Source: Caballeronia sp. Lep1P3 (GTDB lineage: Bacteria > Pseudomonadota > Gammaproteobacteria > Burkholderiales > Burkholderiaceae). From it: 64,000 nt of DNA. Numbering within the stretch: position 1 is the stretch's first letter; every line of letters starts with the position of its first letter. The stretch covers positions 496,001-560,000 of the forward strand of contig NZ_CP084265.1 of the NCBI RefSeq assembly GCF_022879595.1, given 5' to 3'. The position numbers and the translations under genes are program-made. This document shows, one piece after another, positions 31,915 to 40,940 of the stretch. Under the pieces are notes generated by a model. That model made no database searches. It had not been told where the DNA came from and saw nothing but the letters and a program-made list of their open reading frames with translations.

Positions 31915-32466
31915 TCACGCCCCTTCGGTCAACGCCCGAATCGTGGGCAGATTCCGCCAGTATCCCTTCGCATCCATGCCGCAGCCGAACACATAGCGGT
32001 CCGGCACCTCGAAGCCGCAGAAATCCGGGCGCAGCGGCTTCGCCTTCGGGATGATCTTCTCGCACAGCACCGCCGACAGGAACTGCTTGGCGCCCATCGC
32101 CATGATGCGGTCGCGGATCGCGGCCATCGTCTCACCTTCATCGAGGATGTCGTCGAGCACGAGCACCACGCGATCCTTCACCGATTCCGCCGGCGCCACG
32201 CGCCATTGCATTTCGCTGCCGCCCTTGATGGCGTTGCGGTAGCGCGTCAGGTGGATGTAGTCGAATTCGAGCGGGAAATCCAGATGCGGCAGCAGCATGC
32301 CGGTGAACACGGCCGCGCCTCCCATGACCGAAAGCACGAGCGGGAAATCTTCGCTCGTCGCCGTCCTGATGGCCGATGCCATGCGCCCGATCGATGCGTT
32401 GACTTCGTCAGCCGAAACGATTTCTTCCGAGTGGCTGAAAATATGGAGGGCTTCTTCGCGATTCAT
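31915..32466 (-). CDS. hpt: Hypoxanthine-guanine phosphoribosyltransferase
   Basis: A 183-residue purine-salvage PRTase. The PRPP-binding motif VLVLDDILDEGETM and a catalytic loop region preceded by HLTRYRN are clear. The ATG at 32466 is preferred over an upstream frame extension lacking family resemblance. In Burkholderiaceae this ffh-linked gene is usually annotated hypoxanthine or hypoxanthine-guanine PRTase; the base specificity cannot be read from sequence alone. It is the next gene downstream of ffh on the reverse strand, 118 bases away. Confidence 0.85.
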   Translation of the reverse strand: MNREEALHIFSHSEEIVSADEVNASIGRMASAIRTATSEDFPLVLSVMGGAAVFTGMLLPHLDFPLEFDYIHLTRYRNAIKGGSEMQWRVAPAESVKDRVVLVLDDILDEGETMAAIRDRIMAMGAKQFLSAVLCEKIIPKAKPLRPDFCGFEVPDRYVFGCGMDAKGYWRNLPTIRALTEGA

Positions 32467-32529
32467 AAGGCAAGCGGGGAGGGCGGACTTCTCAGTGTGG
32501 AAAAAAACGGCGGCGTGCGCCATATCATA

Positions 32530-32571
32530 AACCCGCGTCTGCGCGCGCCGTCGAGCGGGCAAACGCGGGTT
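32530..32571 (-). terminator. Possible terminator or attenuator between ffh and hpt
   Basis: A 9-bp perfect stem (32563-32571 with 32530-32538 on the reverse strand) encloses a GC-rich 24-nt loop. The downstream tail is only slightly T-rich, so termination strength is uncertain. Confidence 0.4.
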
Positions 32572-32584
32572 CGTTCGGATGCGT

Positions 32585-33952
32585 TCAGCGCATGCCAGGC
32601 ATCATGCCCTTCATGCCGCGCATCATCTTTTGCAGATTGCCGCCTTTGAGCTTCTTCATCATGCCGCGCATCTGCTCGTACTGATTCAGCATGCGGTTGA
32701 CTTCCTGAACGTGCACGCCCGCGCCCGCCGCAATGCGGCGCTTGCGCGCGGCCTTGATCAGTTCGGGCTTCGCGCGCTCCTGCAGCGTCATGGAATTGAT
32801 GATGCCTTCCATGCGGCGCATCTGCTTCTCCGCGTTGTTCATGTCCGCGCCCTGCGCGGCTTGCTGAAACTGCGCGGGCAGCTTGTCCATCAGCGAGGAC
32901 AGCCCGCCCATCTTCTTCATCTGCGACAGTTGCGCCTTGAAGTCGTTCAGATCGAAGTCGCCGCCTTTCTTGACCTTGTCGGCGAGTTTCTGCGCGGCTT
33001 GAGTATCGACGCCGCGCTGCGCTTCCTCGACGAGCGCGAGAATGTCGCCCATGCCGAGAATCCGGTTCGCCATGCGATCCGGGTGGAAGACTTCGAGGCC
33101 GTCCAGCTTTTCCGCGACGCCGACGAACTTGATCGGCTTGCCGGTGACGTGCCGCACCGAAAGCGCCGCGCCGCCGCGCGAATCGCCGTCGAGCTTCGTG
33201 AGCACGACGCCGGTGAGCGGCAGCGCGTCGTTGAACGCCTTCGCGGTGTTGACGGCATCCTGACCGAGCATGGCATCGACGACGAAGAGCGTTTCAGCGG
33301 GCTTGAGCAGCGCATGCAACTCGCTGATTTCGTTCATCATGGCTTCGTCGATGCCGAGACGGCCGGCCGTATCGACGATCACGACGTCGTGGTAATGACG
33401 CTTCGCCCAGTCGATCGCCGCGCGCGCGATGTCAGCGGGCTTCTGGTCCGGCTCGGACGGGAAAAAGTCCGCGCCGACCTGCTCGGTCACCGTCTGCAAC
33501 TGGCGGATAGCGGCGGGGCGATACACGTCGACGGAAACCGTCAGCACCTTTTTCTTCTGCTTCTCGCGCAGGAGCTTGGCGAGCTTGCCGGTGGTCGTGG
33601 TCTTGCCGGCGCCCTGCAAGCCGGCCATCAGGATCACGGCGGGCGGCGTGACCGCGAGATTCAGTTCGGCGGCCTTGCCTTCGTAGTCGCCGCCGATCAC
33701 GGCCGTCAGTTCGCGCTGGACGACGCCGACGAGCGCCTGACCCGGCGACAGGCTCGAGAGGACCTCTTCGCCGAGCGCCTTTTCCTTCACCTTCGCGATG
33801 AATTCGCGCACGACAGGCAGCGCCACGTCCGCTTCGAGCAGCGCGAGCCGGACTTCGCGGAGCATTTCCTGCGTGTTGGCCTCGGTGAGCCGGGCCTCGC
33901 CGCGCAGCGTCTTGACGACGCGCGCCATCCGTTGAGTGAGGTTGTCGAGCAT
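32585..33952 (-). CDS. ffh: Signal recognition particle protein Ffh
   Basis: A 455-residue SRP GTPase that targets membrane proteins co-translationally with 4.5S RNA. An N domain is followed by the G domain with GLQGAGKTTT, DTAGRLGID and TKLDGDSRGGAALS. The C-terminal M domain is methionine-rich and ends with MRGMKGMMPGMR. The ATG at 33952 gives the standard N-terminus MLDNLTQRMARVVKTLRG. It is divergent from the CcsA-type gene by 110 bases. Confidence 0.98.
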   Translation of the reverse strand: MLDNLTQRMARVVKTLRGEARLTEANTQEMLREVRLALLEADVALPVVREFIAKVKEKALGEEVLSSLSPGQALVGVVQRELTAVIGGDYEGKAAELNLAVTPPAVILMAGLQGAGKTTTTGKLAKLLREKQKKKVLTVSVDVYRPAAIRQLQTVTEQVGADFFPSEPDQKPADIARAAIDWAKRHYHDVVIVDTAGRLGIDEAMMNEISELHALLKPAETLFVVDAMLGQDAVNTAKAFNDALPLTGVVLTKLDGDSRGGAALSVRHVTGKPIKFVGVAEKLDGLEVFHPDRMANRILGMGDILALVEEAQRGVDTQAAQKLADKVKKGGDFDLNDFKAQLSQMKKMGGLSSLMDKLPAQFQQAAQGADMNNAEKQMRRMEGIINSMTLQERAKPELIKAARKRRIAAGAGVHVQEVNRMLNQYEQMRGMMKKLKGGNLQKMMRGMKGMMPGMR

Positions 33953-34062
33953 GGGGAGCGCTATGGAATGCGGCCCCTGATTCGCCGCGACGGGCTCGCG
34001 TGCCCCGCGTTGCCGCAAGGGAGAACACGTCGGGAATCAAGGGCCTAGTGTAAACTTCGAAC

Positions 34063-34977
34063 ATGGATATTGTACTGTATGCCCTCACTGCGCTCCTGTA
34101 CGGCGGACTGGCCGTGGCGGGCTGGCGCGCGCATCGTCATGCGGCGCTCGAGCCGGCTCTGGCGGGCGTGCCCGCGGGCATCGCGGCGGCGCCCGCATCG
34201 AAGTCGAATGCGTCGGGCATGAGTGCAATGGGCCGCGCTCTATTATTAGTAGCGCTGCTCGCGCACGGTGTGCTGCTGCACACGACCATCTTCCCGCAAA
34301 ACGCGATGATTTTCGGCTTCGCGTTCGCGCTCTCCGCGATGTTCTGGCTCGGCGCGGGTATCTACTGGATCGAGAGCTTTTTCTTCCCGCTCGACGGGCT
34401 GCGGCTCCTCGTCTTGCCGCTCGCGTGCGTGGCGTCGCTTCTGCCGCTCGCGTTCGGCGGCGTGCGCGTGCTGTCGTATTCCGCCGCGCCCATGTTCAAG
34501 CTGCATTTTCTGATCGCGAACGTCGCGTATGGGCTGTTCGCCATCGCGGCGCTCCATGCGGTGCTGATGCTGATGCTCGAACGGCGTCTGCAGCGCATGC
34601 GCGGCTCGGCGATGCGTCACACGGGCAGCAACGGCTGGCTCGCGAGCTGGCTCGATACGCTGCCGCCGCTCCTCACGCTCGAGAAGCTCCTGTTCCGGCT
34701 GATCGGCGCGGGCTTCGTGCTGCTGACGCTCACGCTCGTATCGGGCATCGCGTTCAACGAGCAGTTGGTGGATCGCGCGTTGCGGCTCGATCACAAGACC
34801 GTGTTCGCCTTCCTTTCATGGCTGATGTTCGGCGTGCTTCTGACCGCGCGACGGATCTCCGGCTGGCGCGGGCGCGCCGCGCTGCGCTGGGTGCTCGCGT
34901 CGTTCGTGGCGCTGCTGCTCGCGTATGTCGGCAGCCGCTTCGTGTTCGAAGTGCTGCTGCATCGCGCGGTGGTCTGA
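34063..34977 (+). CDS. Cytochrome c assembly (CcsA/YpjD-type) inner-membrane protein
   Basis: A 304-residue protein with about eight hydrophobic spans and the CcsA/cytochrome c assembly fold; PMFKLHFLIANVAYGLFAIAA sits in the middle and LDHKTVFAFLSWLMFGVLL near the C-terminus supplies the conserved histidine region. E. coli YpjD (CorE) is the nearest well-known relative. Whether it takes part in cytochrome maturation, heme handling or is an accessory of the nearby SRP genes is not determined. It is divergent from ffh, as in many betaproteobacteria. Confidence 0.85.
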   Translation: MDIVLYALTALLYGGLAVAGWRAHRHAALEPALAGVPAGIAAAPASKSNASGMSAMGRALLLVALLAHGVLLHTTIFPQNAMIFGFAFALSAMFWLGAGIYWIESFFFPLDGLRLLVLPLACVASLLPLAFGGVRVLSYSAAPMFKLHFLIANVAYGLFAIAALHAVLMLMLERRLQRMRGSAMRHTGSNGWLASWLDTLPPLLTLEKLLFRLIGAGFVLLTLTLVSGIAFNEQLVDRALRLDHKTVFAFLSWLMFGVLLTARRISGWRGRAALRWVLASFVALLLAYVGSRFVFEVLLHRAVV

Positions 34978-35001
34978 CGGCGCTCCTACTTTTTCACGTC
35001 G

Positions 35002-35322
35002 ATGCGAAATCTTCTCCTCCTGATCGTCATCTTCTTCGTGACGCAGTGGCTTCTCAAAAAGCTGCGTCGCGCGAATGACCGCGCGCAAGCCGGCGCACGC
35101 CCGAGAGCGGACGCCGGCTCCGCGACGGCGGGCGGCGCGCGCGCGGGCAACGGCGCGGCTCGAAGCGATGCACCGCAACTGGCCGATCCGCTCATCCGCT
35201 GCGCGCAATGCGGCGTGCACACGCCGCGCAGCGAATCGGTCGTGGTTGCGGGGCAGCGCTTCTGCTGCACCGATCACGCACGCCGCCACGCGGATCGTCC
35301 GACCGGCCGCGACGCGCGATAA
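35002..35322 (+). CDS. PP0621 family protein
   Basis: A 106-residue protein with one N-terminal membrane span (NLLLLIVIFFVTQWLL), a low-complexity A/G/R linker, and a C-terminal zinc-ribbon-like segment containing CAQCGVHTP and a later FCCTDHARRHA. This layout fits the PP0621 family of uncharacterised proteins. It follows the CcsA-type gene by 24 bases on the same strand and is probably co-transcribed. Function unknown. Confidence 0.8.
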   Translation: MRNLLLLIVIFFVTQWLLKKLRRANDRAQAGARPRADAGSATAGGARAGNGAARSDAPQLADPLIRCAQCGVHTPRSESVVVAGQRFCCTDHARRHADRPTGRDAR

Positions 35323-35980
35323 ATCCGCTGCGAGGCATAGCGACGCACGGCGTCGCGCAAGCACGCGCACGCGCGCTGACGCCTTCCGTTTCCCCTCTCC
35401 GTTCAACATCTGAGCGCCGCATAAGCTCTTTCTCGCTGCGACGCAACGCGATGCCGCGCCAGCCCTTGCCGTGCTTCGACGCGGCAAAAGTCAACCCCGC
35501 AAGCGCGCCCGCGAAGTAAATAAACATTTTTGAGACCGTGCGAAAGTCCACTATACTTGGTGCCGACAGACGTAATTTGCACTATATCTTGTGTTGTAGA
35601 GGCGGCGCCCGCTCCCACGAGCCGGCGCCGCCGGCTTTCCGGCGTATCAGAGTTTGGCTGGCCCGGGGCGGTGCGCGAGGCGGTTTCCTTCATCGGAAAA
35701 GCGCGCGCATCGAGCGCCAGCAGAGCAGCACCGTGAAAAACGCATGCAAGTGAACGCGAGTTGCGTCGACCAGACACCGCGCGCCAACGCGGGCACCGCA
35801 CACGACGCCAGAAACCGTGCGGGCCGCCGTCGCCGCGAATCGCGTTCAAGGCCTGCTGTCTTCACAGCCCGGCTTGACGGCCAAGACACCGCAGCAACGT
35901 CATCCGACACGGCGACGCGCGCGGCATAAGTGATAAATCCGCGGATCATCCGCACCATTCGAACACCAGGAGTTTTGCAC
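35323..35980. other. nrdA upstream region (658 bp)
   Basis: Holds the nrdA promoter and two NrdR-box-like palindromes near 35530-35594, then a leader of about 390 nt. A GC-rich inverted stretch lies near 35615-35645. Short open frames cross the region, but none shows family resemblance, a good ribosome site or conserved codon use, so no gene is called. Confidence 0.6.
35530..35594 (+). promoter_or_regulatory. nrdA promoter with tandem NrdR-box-like operators
   Basis: TTGAGA (35530-35535) and TATACT (35552-35557), 16 bp apart, form a promoter. Two palindromic 16-mers, CCACTATACTTGGTGC (35548-35563) and GCACTATATCTTGTGT (35579-35594), match the NrdR-box pattern and start 31 bp apart, about three helical turns. 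The first overlaps the -10 element, which fits repression by NrdR. The nrdR gene is not in the window. Confidence 0.85.
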
Positions 35981-38900
35981 ATGCAAACCACCGAGAACGC
36001 CACGACTTCCTTCGAAGGCGCATCCGCGCAGCCGATGGGCGGTGCGCAAGCCACGGGCGCAGCGCAAGCGCTCGCGCCGAACACGACGTTTGCCGACTAC
36101 AAAGTCATCCGTCGCAACGGAGGCGTGGTGTCGTTCGAGCCGAACAAGATCGCGATCGCCGTCACGAAGGCGTTCATCGCCGTGAACGGCGGGCAGGGCG
36201 CGGCTTCGGCGCGCGTTCGCGAGCTGGTCGAGCAACTGACGCAGGCGGTCGTGCGCGCGCTCGTGCGCAGCCGTCCGCATGGCGGCACGTTCCATATCGA
36301 AGACATTCAGGATCAGGTCGAACTCGCGTTGATGCGCGGCGGCGAGCACAACGTCGCGCGCGCTTACGTGCTGTATCGCGAAAAGCGCACGCAGCAGCGT
36401 TCGCAAGAGCGCTCGGCCGAGCAGAACGCGCAGTCGCATGACGGCGGCGTCATCAACGTGACGGACAACGGCGTCACGCGTCCGCTCGATCTCGACGCGC
36501 TGAAGGCGCTGATCGTCTCGGCGTGCGCGAATCTGGGCGAAGCCGTCTCCGCCGACCCGATCGTGGCCGAAACGGTGAAGAATTTGTACGACGGCGTGCC
36601 GATGGCGCAGGTCTACGACTCGGCCATTCTCGCCGCGCGCACGATGATCGAGAAAGACCCGGCGTACAGCCAGGTCACCGCGCGCATCCTGCTGCACACG
36701 ATCCGCCGCGAGATTCTCGTGGACGAAGTGACGCAGGCCGAAATGGGCGAGCGCTACGCCGAATACTTCCCGCAGTTCATCAAGCGCGGCGTCGAAGCCG
36801 GCCTGCTGGACGACAAGCTGCAACAGTTCGATCTCAAGCGTCTCGGCGCCGCGCTCGACGCGAACCGCGACCTGCAATTCGGCTACCTCGGCCTGCAGAC
36901 GCTGTACGACCGCTACTTCCTGCACATCGACGGCACGCGTATCGAGTTGCCGCAGGCGTTCTTCATGCGCGTCGCGATGGGCCTGTCGCTGAACGAAATC
37001 GACCGCGAAACGCGCGCCATCGAGTTCTACAACGTGCTGTCGTCGTTCGACTTCATGTCGTCGACGCCGACGCTCTTCAACTCGGGCACGCATCGCTCGC
37101 AGTTGTCGTCGTGCTATCTGACGACCGTCGCCGACGATCTCGACGGCATCTACGAAGCGTTGAAGGAAAACGCGCTGCTTTCGAAGTTCGCGGGCGGCCT
37201 CGGCAACGACTGGACGCGCGTGCGTGCGCTCGGCTCGCACATCAAGGGCACGAACGGCAAGTCGCAGGGCGTCGTCCCGTTCCTGAAGGTGGTGAACGAC
37301 ACGGCGGTCGCGGTGAATCAGGGCGGCAAGCGCAAGGGCGCGGTGTGCGCGTATCTGGAGACGTGGCACCTCGACATCGAGGAATTCCTGGAACTGCGCA
37401 AGAACACGGGCGATGACCGTCGCCGCACGCACGACATGAACACGGCGAACTGGATTCCCGACCTGTTCATGAAGCGCGTGATGGAAGGCGGCGACTGGAC
37501 GCTCTTCTCGCCCTCGACGTGCCCGGACCTGCACGATCTCTTCGGCGCGGACTTCGAGAAGGCTTACGTGGCTTACGAAGACAAGGCGGCGCGCGGCGAG
37601 ATCAAGTTGTTCAAGAAGGTTCCCGCGCAACACCTGTGGCGCAAGATGCTCGGCATGCTGTTCGAAACCGGCCATCCGTGGATCACGTTCAAGGATCCGT
37701 GCAATGTGCGCTCGCCGCAGCAGCACGTCGGCGTCGTGCACTCGTCGAACCTGTGCACGGAAATCACGCTGAATACGAGCGACACGGAAATCGCCGTGTG
37801 CAATCTCGGCTCGGTGAACCTCGTCGCGCATCTGACGAAGCAGGCCGACGGCACGCTCGCGCTCGATCACGAGAAGTTGAAGCGCACGATCAGCGTCGCG
37901 ATGCGCATGCTCGACAACGTCATCGACATCAATTACTACGCGGTGCCGAAGGCGCGTAACTCGAACCTCAAGCATCGTCCGGTCGGCATGGGCATCATGG
38001 GCTTCCAGGACTGCCTGCACTTGCTGCGCACGCCGTATGCGTCGCAGGAGGCGGTGGAGTTCGCGGATCGCTCGATGGAAGCCGTCTGCTACTACGCGTA
38101 CTACGCGTCGACGGAACTGGCGGAAGAGCGCGGCCGTTATTCGAGCTATCGCGGCTCGCTGTGGGACCGCGGCATTCTTCCGCAGGACTCCATCAAGCTG
38201 CTGGAAGAGGCGCGCGGCGGTTTCGTGGAAGTCGATACGTCCGCAACGATGGACTGGCCGACGCTGCGTTCGCGCATCGCGACGCATGGCATGCGCAACT
38301 CGAACTGCGTGGCGATTGCACCGACGGCGACGATCTCGAACATCATCGGCGTGTCGGCGTGCATCGAACCGACGTTCCAGAATCTGTACGTGAAGTCGAA
38401 TCTGTCTGGCGAATTCACGGTGGTCAACGACTACCTCGTGCGCGATCTGAAGGTGCGCGGCCTGTGGGACGAGGTGATGGTCTCGGACCTGAAGTACTTC
38501 GACGGCACGCTGTCGCGCATCGACCGCATTCCGGCGGATCTGCGCGCGATCTACGCGACGGCGTTCGAAGTGGATCCGAAGTGGCTGGTGGAAGCGGCGT
38601 CGCGCCGTCAGAAGTGGATCGACCAGGCGCAGTCGCTGAACATCTACATGGCGGGCGCGTCGGGCAAGAAGCTCGACGAGGTGTACAAGCTCGCGTGGCT
38701 GCGCGGTCTCAAGACGACGTACTACCTCCGCACGATGGCGGCGACGCACGTCGAGAAGTCGACCGTTGCGCACGGTGCGCTCAATGCGGTTCCTTCGGGG
38801 GACGGTGGGGCGGGGTTCGGGGCATCGGGTTCAGGTTCTGGCGTCGGTGCTTCTTCTGCCGGCGGCGCGGGTGGGTTCAATGCTGCCGCGTCCGTCGAGG

Positions 38901-38989
38901 CCGCTGCTGCGGCTCCGGAAGCCGATGGGCCCGTTTGCATGATGCGGCCCGGAGATCCTGGGTTCGATGAGTGCGAAGCATGTCAGTAA
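35981..38989 (+). CDS. nrdA: Class Ia ribonucleoside-diphosphate reductase, alpha subunit
   Basis: A 1002-residue catalytic subunit reducing ribonucleoside diphosphates. An ATP-cone covers about residues 40-133 (YKVIRRNGGVVSFEPNKI), and a second cone-like region follows at about 160-245, as in Pseudomonas-type NrdA. Active-site elements are present: the SSCYLTTV cysteine, SNLCTEITLNT with the thiyl-radical cysteine, and AVCNLGSVNL with its partner. The C-terminus carries the shuttle pair CEACQ (998-1002) after a G/S/A-rich linker. ATG at 35981 has an AGGAG ribosome site. Confidence 0.97.
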   Translation: MQTTENATTSFEGASAQPMGGAQATGAAQALAPNTTFADYKVIRRNGGVVSFEPNKIAIAVTKAFIAVNGGQGAASARVRELVEQLTQAVVRALVRSRPHGGTFHIEDIQDQVELALMRGGEHNVARAYVLYREKRTQQRSQERSAEQNAQSHDGGVINVTDNGVTRPLDLDALKALIVSACANLGEAVSADPIVAETVKNLYDGVPMAQVYDSAILAARTMIEKDPAYSQVTARILLHTIRREILVDEVTQAEMGERYAEYFPQFIKRGVEAGLLDDKLQQFDLKRLGAALDANRDLQFGYLGLQTLYDRYFLHIDGTRIELPQAFFMRVAMGLSLNEIDRETRAIEFYNVLSSFDFMSSTPTLFNSGTHRSQLSSCYLTTVADDLDGIYEALKENALLSKFAGGLGNDWTRVRALGSHIKGTNGKSQGVVPFLKVVNDTAVAVNQGGKRKGAVCAYLETWHLDIEEFLELRKNTGDDRRRTHDMNTANWIPDLFMKRVMEGGDWTLFSPSTCPDLHDLFGADFEKAYVAYEDKAARGEIKLFKKVPAQHLWRKMLGMLFETGHPWITFKDPCNVRSPQQHVGVVHSSNLCTEITLNTSDTEIAVCNLGSVNLVAHLTKQADGTLALDHEKLKRTISVAMRMLDNVIDINYYAVPKARNSNLKHRPVGMGIMGFQDCLHLLRTPYASQEAVEFADRSMEAVCYYAYYASTELAEERGRYSSYRGSLWDRGILPQDSIKLLEEARGGFVEVDTSATMDWPTLRSRIATHGMRNSNCVAIAPTATISNIIGVSACIEPTFQNLYVKSNLSGEFTVVNDYLVRDLKVRGLWDEVMVSDLKYFDGTLSRIDRIPADLRAIYATAFEVDPKWLVEAASRRQKWIDQAQSLNIYMAGASGKKLDEVYKLAWLRGLKTTYYLRTMAATHVEKSTVAHGALNAVPSGDGGAGFGASGSGSGVGASSAGGAGGFNAAASVEAAAAAPEADGPVCMMRPGDPGFDECEACQ

Positions 38990-39102
38990 GGGTTTTTGCT
39001 CGCGCTTGAAGTTGCTTTTGCGATGATCGGGGCCGGTGTGGGATCGCTCGGGGTTTTTTTCGGGCGGTTTCATCGCCGGCCTTCTTTTTCTGGTGTTTTT
39101 TT

Positions 39103-39362
39103 CGTGTCGGTCTATTAGGCTGCCCCTCCCCGGGGCGGGGGTCACTTTCTTTGCATGGGACCAGAGTAAGGCGCTAAAGCGCCAACTCTGGTCGACACAA
39201 AGAAAGTAACCAAAGAAAGCAGCTTTTTTAGCCCGCAGCATGGAGTAGGTGAGCAGCTCCCGGCAAGGCGGTGGCACTCGAATTAATAAAGAGCCTTGAA
39301 CGACCTTCCACACACACTGAGCGCCACGTCCCGCGAGCCGCTTGGCTCGCCAACACCATCGG
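39103..39362 (+). repeat. Dispersed repeat, copy A
   Basis: A repeat of about 260 bp related, in inverted orientation, to copy B at 39498-39684 plus 40927-40966. It opens with a CGTGTCGG segment and the palindrome-rich CCCCTCCCCGGGGCGGGGG, then a large nested hairpin: an outer arm pair at 39143-39153 and 39198-39208, and inside it stems 39159-39167/39185-39193 and 39170-39175/39178-39183. Short frames inside both copies translate to similar peptides, but this is explained by DNA homology. Confidence 0.75.
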
Positions 39363-39713
39363 TTTGCAAGCGTATGAGCGCTTCCCGATGTCTCGGGTTT
39401 CTCATCACAGCAACCTCGCGGGCTTGAAAAATTTCACCAACGGCCAACGCAGACACGTCCGCTGACTAGCGACGGGCCGAAGGCGCAAGCGCAAAACGGG
39501 GATGTGGTGTTGACGAGCCAAGGGGCTCGGAGGACGTGGCGCTCAGCGGGCGCGGAAGGTGATTCAAGGCTGTTTATTAGCCGAGTGCCAACGCTCATCC
39601 GCGAGCTATTCACACATTTCATGCTGGGGGCTAAAAAGCTGCTTTCTTTGGTTACTTTCTTTGCAGCAGCAAAGAAAGTGACCCTGTAGTGGTTCACTAA
39701 TCCTGGACACTCG

Positions 39714-40562
39714 TTACGCAGTTTCCACCTTTAATTTCTCGAACTCGGCTGGCGGCATGTGACCCGCAGCCGAGTGCAATCTGCGCTGGTTGTAAAACAT
39801 CAAGATATAGTCCAGTACATCGGCTCGTGCCTCCGCATGATCACGATATGCACGTTCAACAACGCATTCCCCTTTAAGGCTACAGAAGAAGCGCTCCACT
39901 ACGGCGTTGTCCCAGCAGTTACCTTTACGGCTCATGCTCTGCACAATCGCGTGCTCCCTGAGGAACTGCTGGAATGCAAGGCTCGCATAGTTGCTTCCCT
40001 GGTCTGAATGGAACATCACGCCGGGCTCGGGACGTCGCATATCCAGCGCCAGTTGTAGCGCACGGATCACCAGGAACGTGTCACACGAGCCCGAGGTCGC
40101 CCAGCCTACGACGCGCCGCGAATACAGATCGATCACCACCGCCAGATACATCCAGCCCTGCTGCGTCCAGATATACGTCACATCGCCTGCCCAGAACCGA
40201 TTTGGCACCGTTACGGCGAACGCTCGATCAAGCCGGTTCTCGGCAATCGCTGAGCTCTGCTCGCGCTTCACATAACGATGCGTGTGACGTATGCGCGCCT
40301 GCACTGCGCCTTCTCGCATGAGCCGACGTGCACGATCGCGTCCCACTGCATGACCTCGCCGACGCATTTCCTTGGACATGCGACGACTCCCGTAGCTTTG
40401 TCGCATCTGCGCATGGATGGCCTGCACTTCGCGCACCAGTCCCGCTCGCGCCGAATTGTCCTTGCTCTGTCGCGCTTTCCACGCGTAGTAGCTGCTGCGC
40501 GGCACCTCCAGCACACGACACACCACCTCAGTGGGAAAAGCCTTCCCCGCCTGCTGGATCAC
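39714..40562 (-). CDS. IS3-family transposase OrfB (catalytic, DDE)
   Basis: A 282-residue integrase-fold transposase. An N-terminal HTH_21-type region (QSYGSRRMSKEMRRRGHAVG) precedes the rve core with the catalytic residues in WAGDVTYIW, FHSDQGSNYAS and NAVVERFFCSLKGE. The separate start is a GTG at 40562 within the OrfA end, but the main product is probably the OrfAB fusion made by -1 frameshifting at the A6G heptamer (40610-40604), since the frame is open from there into OrfB. No frameshift or internal stop is seen. Confidence 0.95.
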   Translation of the reverse strand: MIQQAGKAFPTEVVCRVLEVPRSSYYAWKARQSKDNSARAGLVREVQAIHAQMRQSYGSRRMSKEMRRRGHAVGRDRARRLMREGAVQARIRHTHRYVKREQSSAIAENRLDRAFAVTVPNRFWAGDVTYIWTQQGWMYLAVVIDLYSRRVVGWATSGSCDTFLVIRALQLALDMRRPEPGVMFHSDQGSNYASLAFQQFLREHAIVQSMSRKGNCWDNAVVERFFCSLKGECVVERAYRDHAEARADVLDYILMFYNQRRLHSAAGHMPPAEFEKLKVETA

Positions 40563-40861
40563 TTCGTATCGCGATCCAATTCCTTGACGAAGAAGGCCGT
40601 GGACTTTTTTAGAATGTCGCGCTCCCGTTCCAGCTCCGTCACTCGCTTCTCAAGCTCCCGGATCCTGAGCTGCTCGGGGTTGCCGCTCCCGACTGCGCTC
40701 ACTGGCGCACCTCCAACCGGCCGGCGGTTGCCTATCCAGCGCCGCAACGCGCTCTCACCGATTCCCATCGCCTTCGCCGCCTTGGTTACCGTGTAGCCAT
40801 GCTCCAACACAAGCCCTACCGCCTCGCGCTTGAATTCCTCTGATAACTCTCGTCTACCCAT
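40559..40861 (-). CDS. IS3-family transposase OrfA (HTH)
   Basis: A 100-residue protein with an N-terminal helix-turn-helix (EFKREAVGLVLEHGYTVTKAAKAMGI) and a C-terminal leucine-rich coiled coil (RELEKRVTELERERDILKK) used for multimerisation, typical of IS3 OrfA. The slippery A6G sequence at 40610-40604, in the LKKS region, lies near its end and allows a -1 shift into OrfB. It overlaps OrfB by four bases. Confidence 0.95.
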   Translation of the reverse strand: MGRRELSEEFKREAVGLVLEHGYTVTKAAKAMGIGESALRRWIGNRRPVGGAPVSAVGSGNPEQLRIRELEKRVTELERERDILKKSTAFFVKELDRDTK

Positions 40862-40940
40862 TTGACACCTCGCTGGTCGATCAAAGTCTACCTTTAAGAA
40901 GTGTCCAAGATTGTTAGACCACTACACCCCCGCCCCGGGG

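Larger units (their letters stand above)
39685..40926 (-). mobile_element. IS3-family insertion sequence (1242 bp, complete)
   Basis: Terminal inverted repeats of about 26 bp (from 39685 inward, and from 40926 inward on the other strand) begin TGTAGTGGT and end GGACAC, matching at 21 of 26 positions. The element is flanked by a 3-bp duplication, CCC at 39682-39684 and at 40927-40929. It encodes OrfA and OrfB on the reverse strand linked by a -1 frameshift signal. It inserted into the dispersed repeat copy B. All parts look intact, so it may be active. Confidence 0.95.

Noticed and set aside
39271..39465. Short frame in repeat copy A resembling a peptide from copy B
   Set aside because: The similarity is explained by DNA homology of the two repeat copies; the frames start and end at different places and lack ribosome sites.
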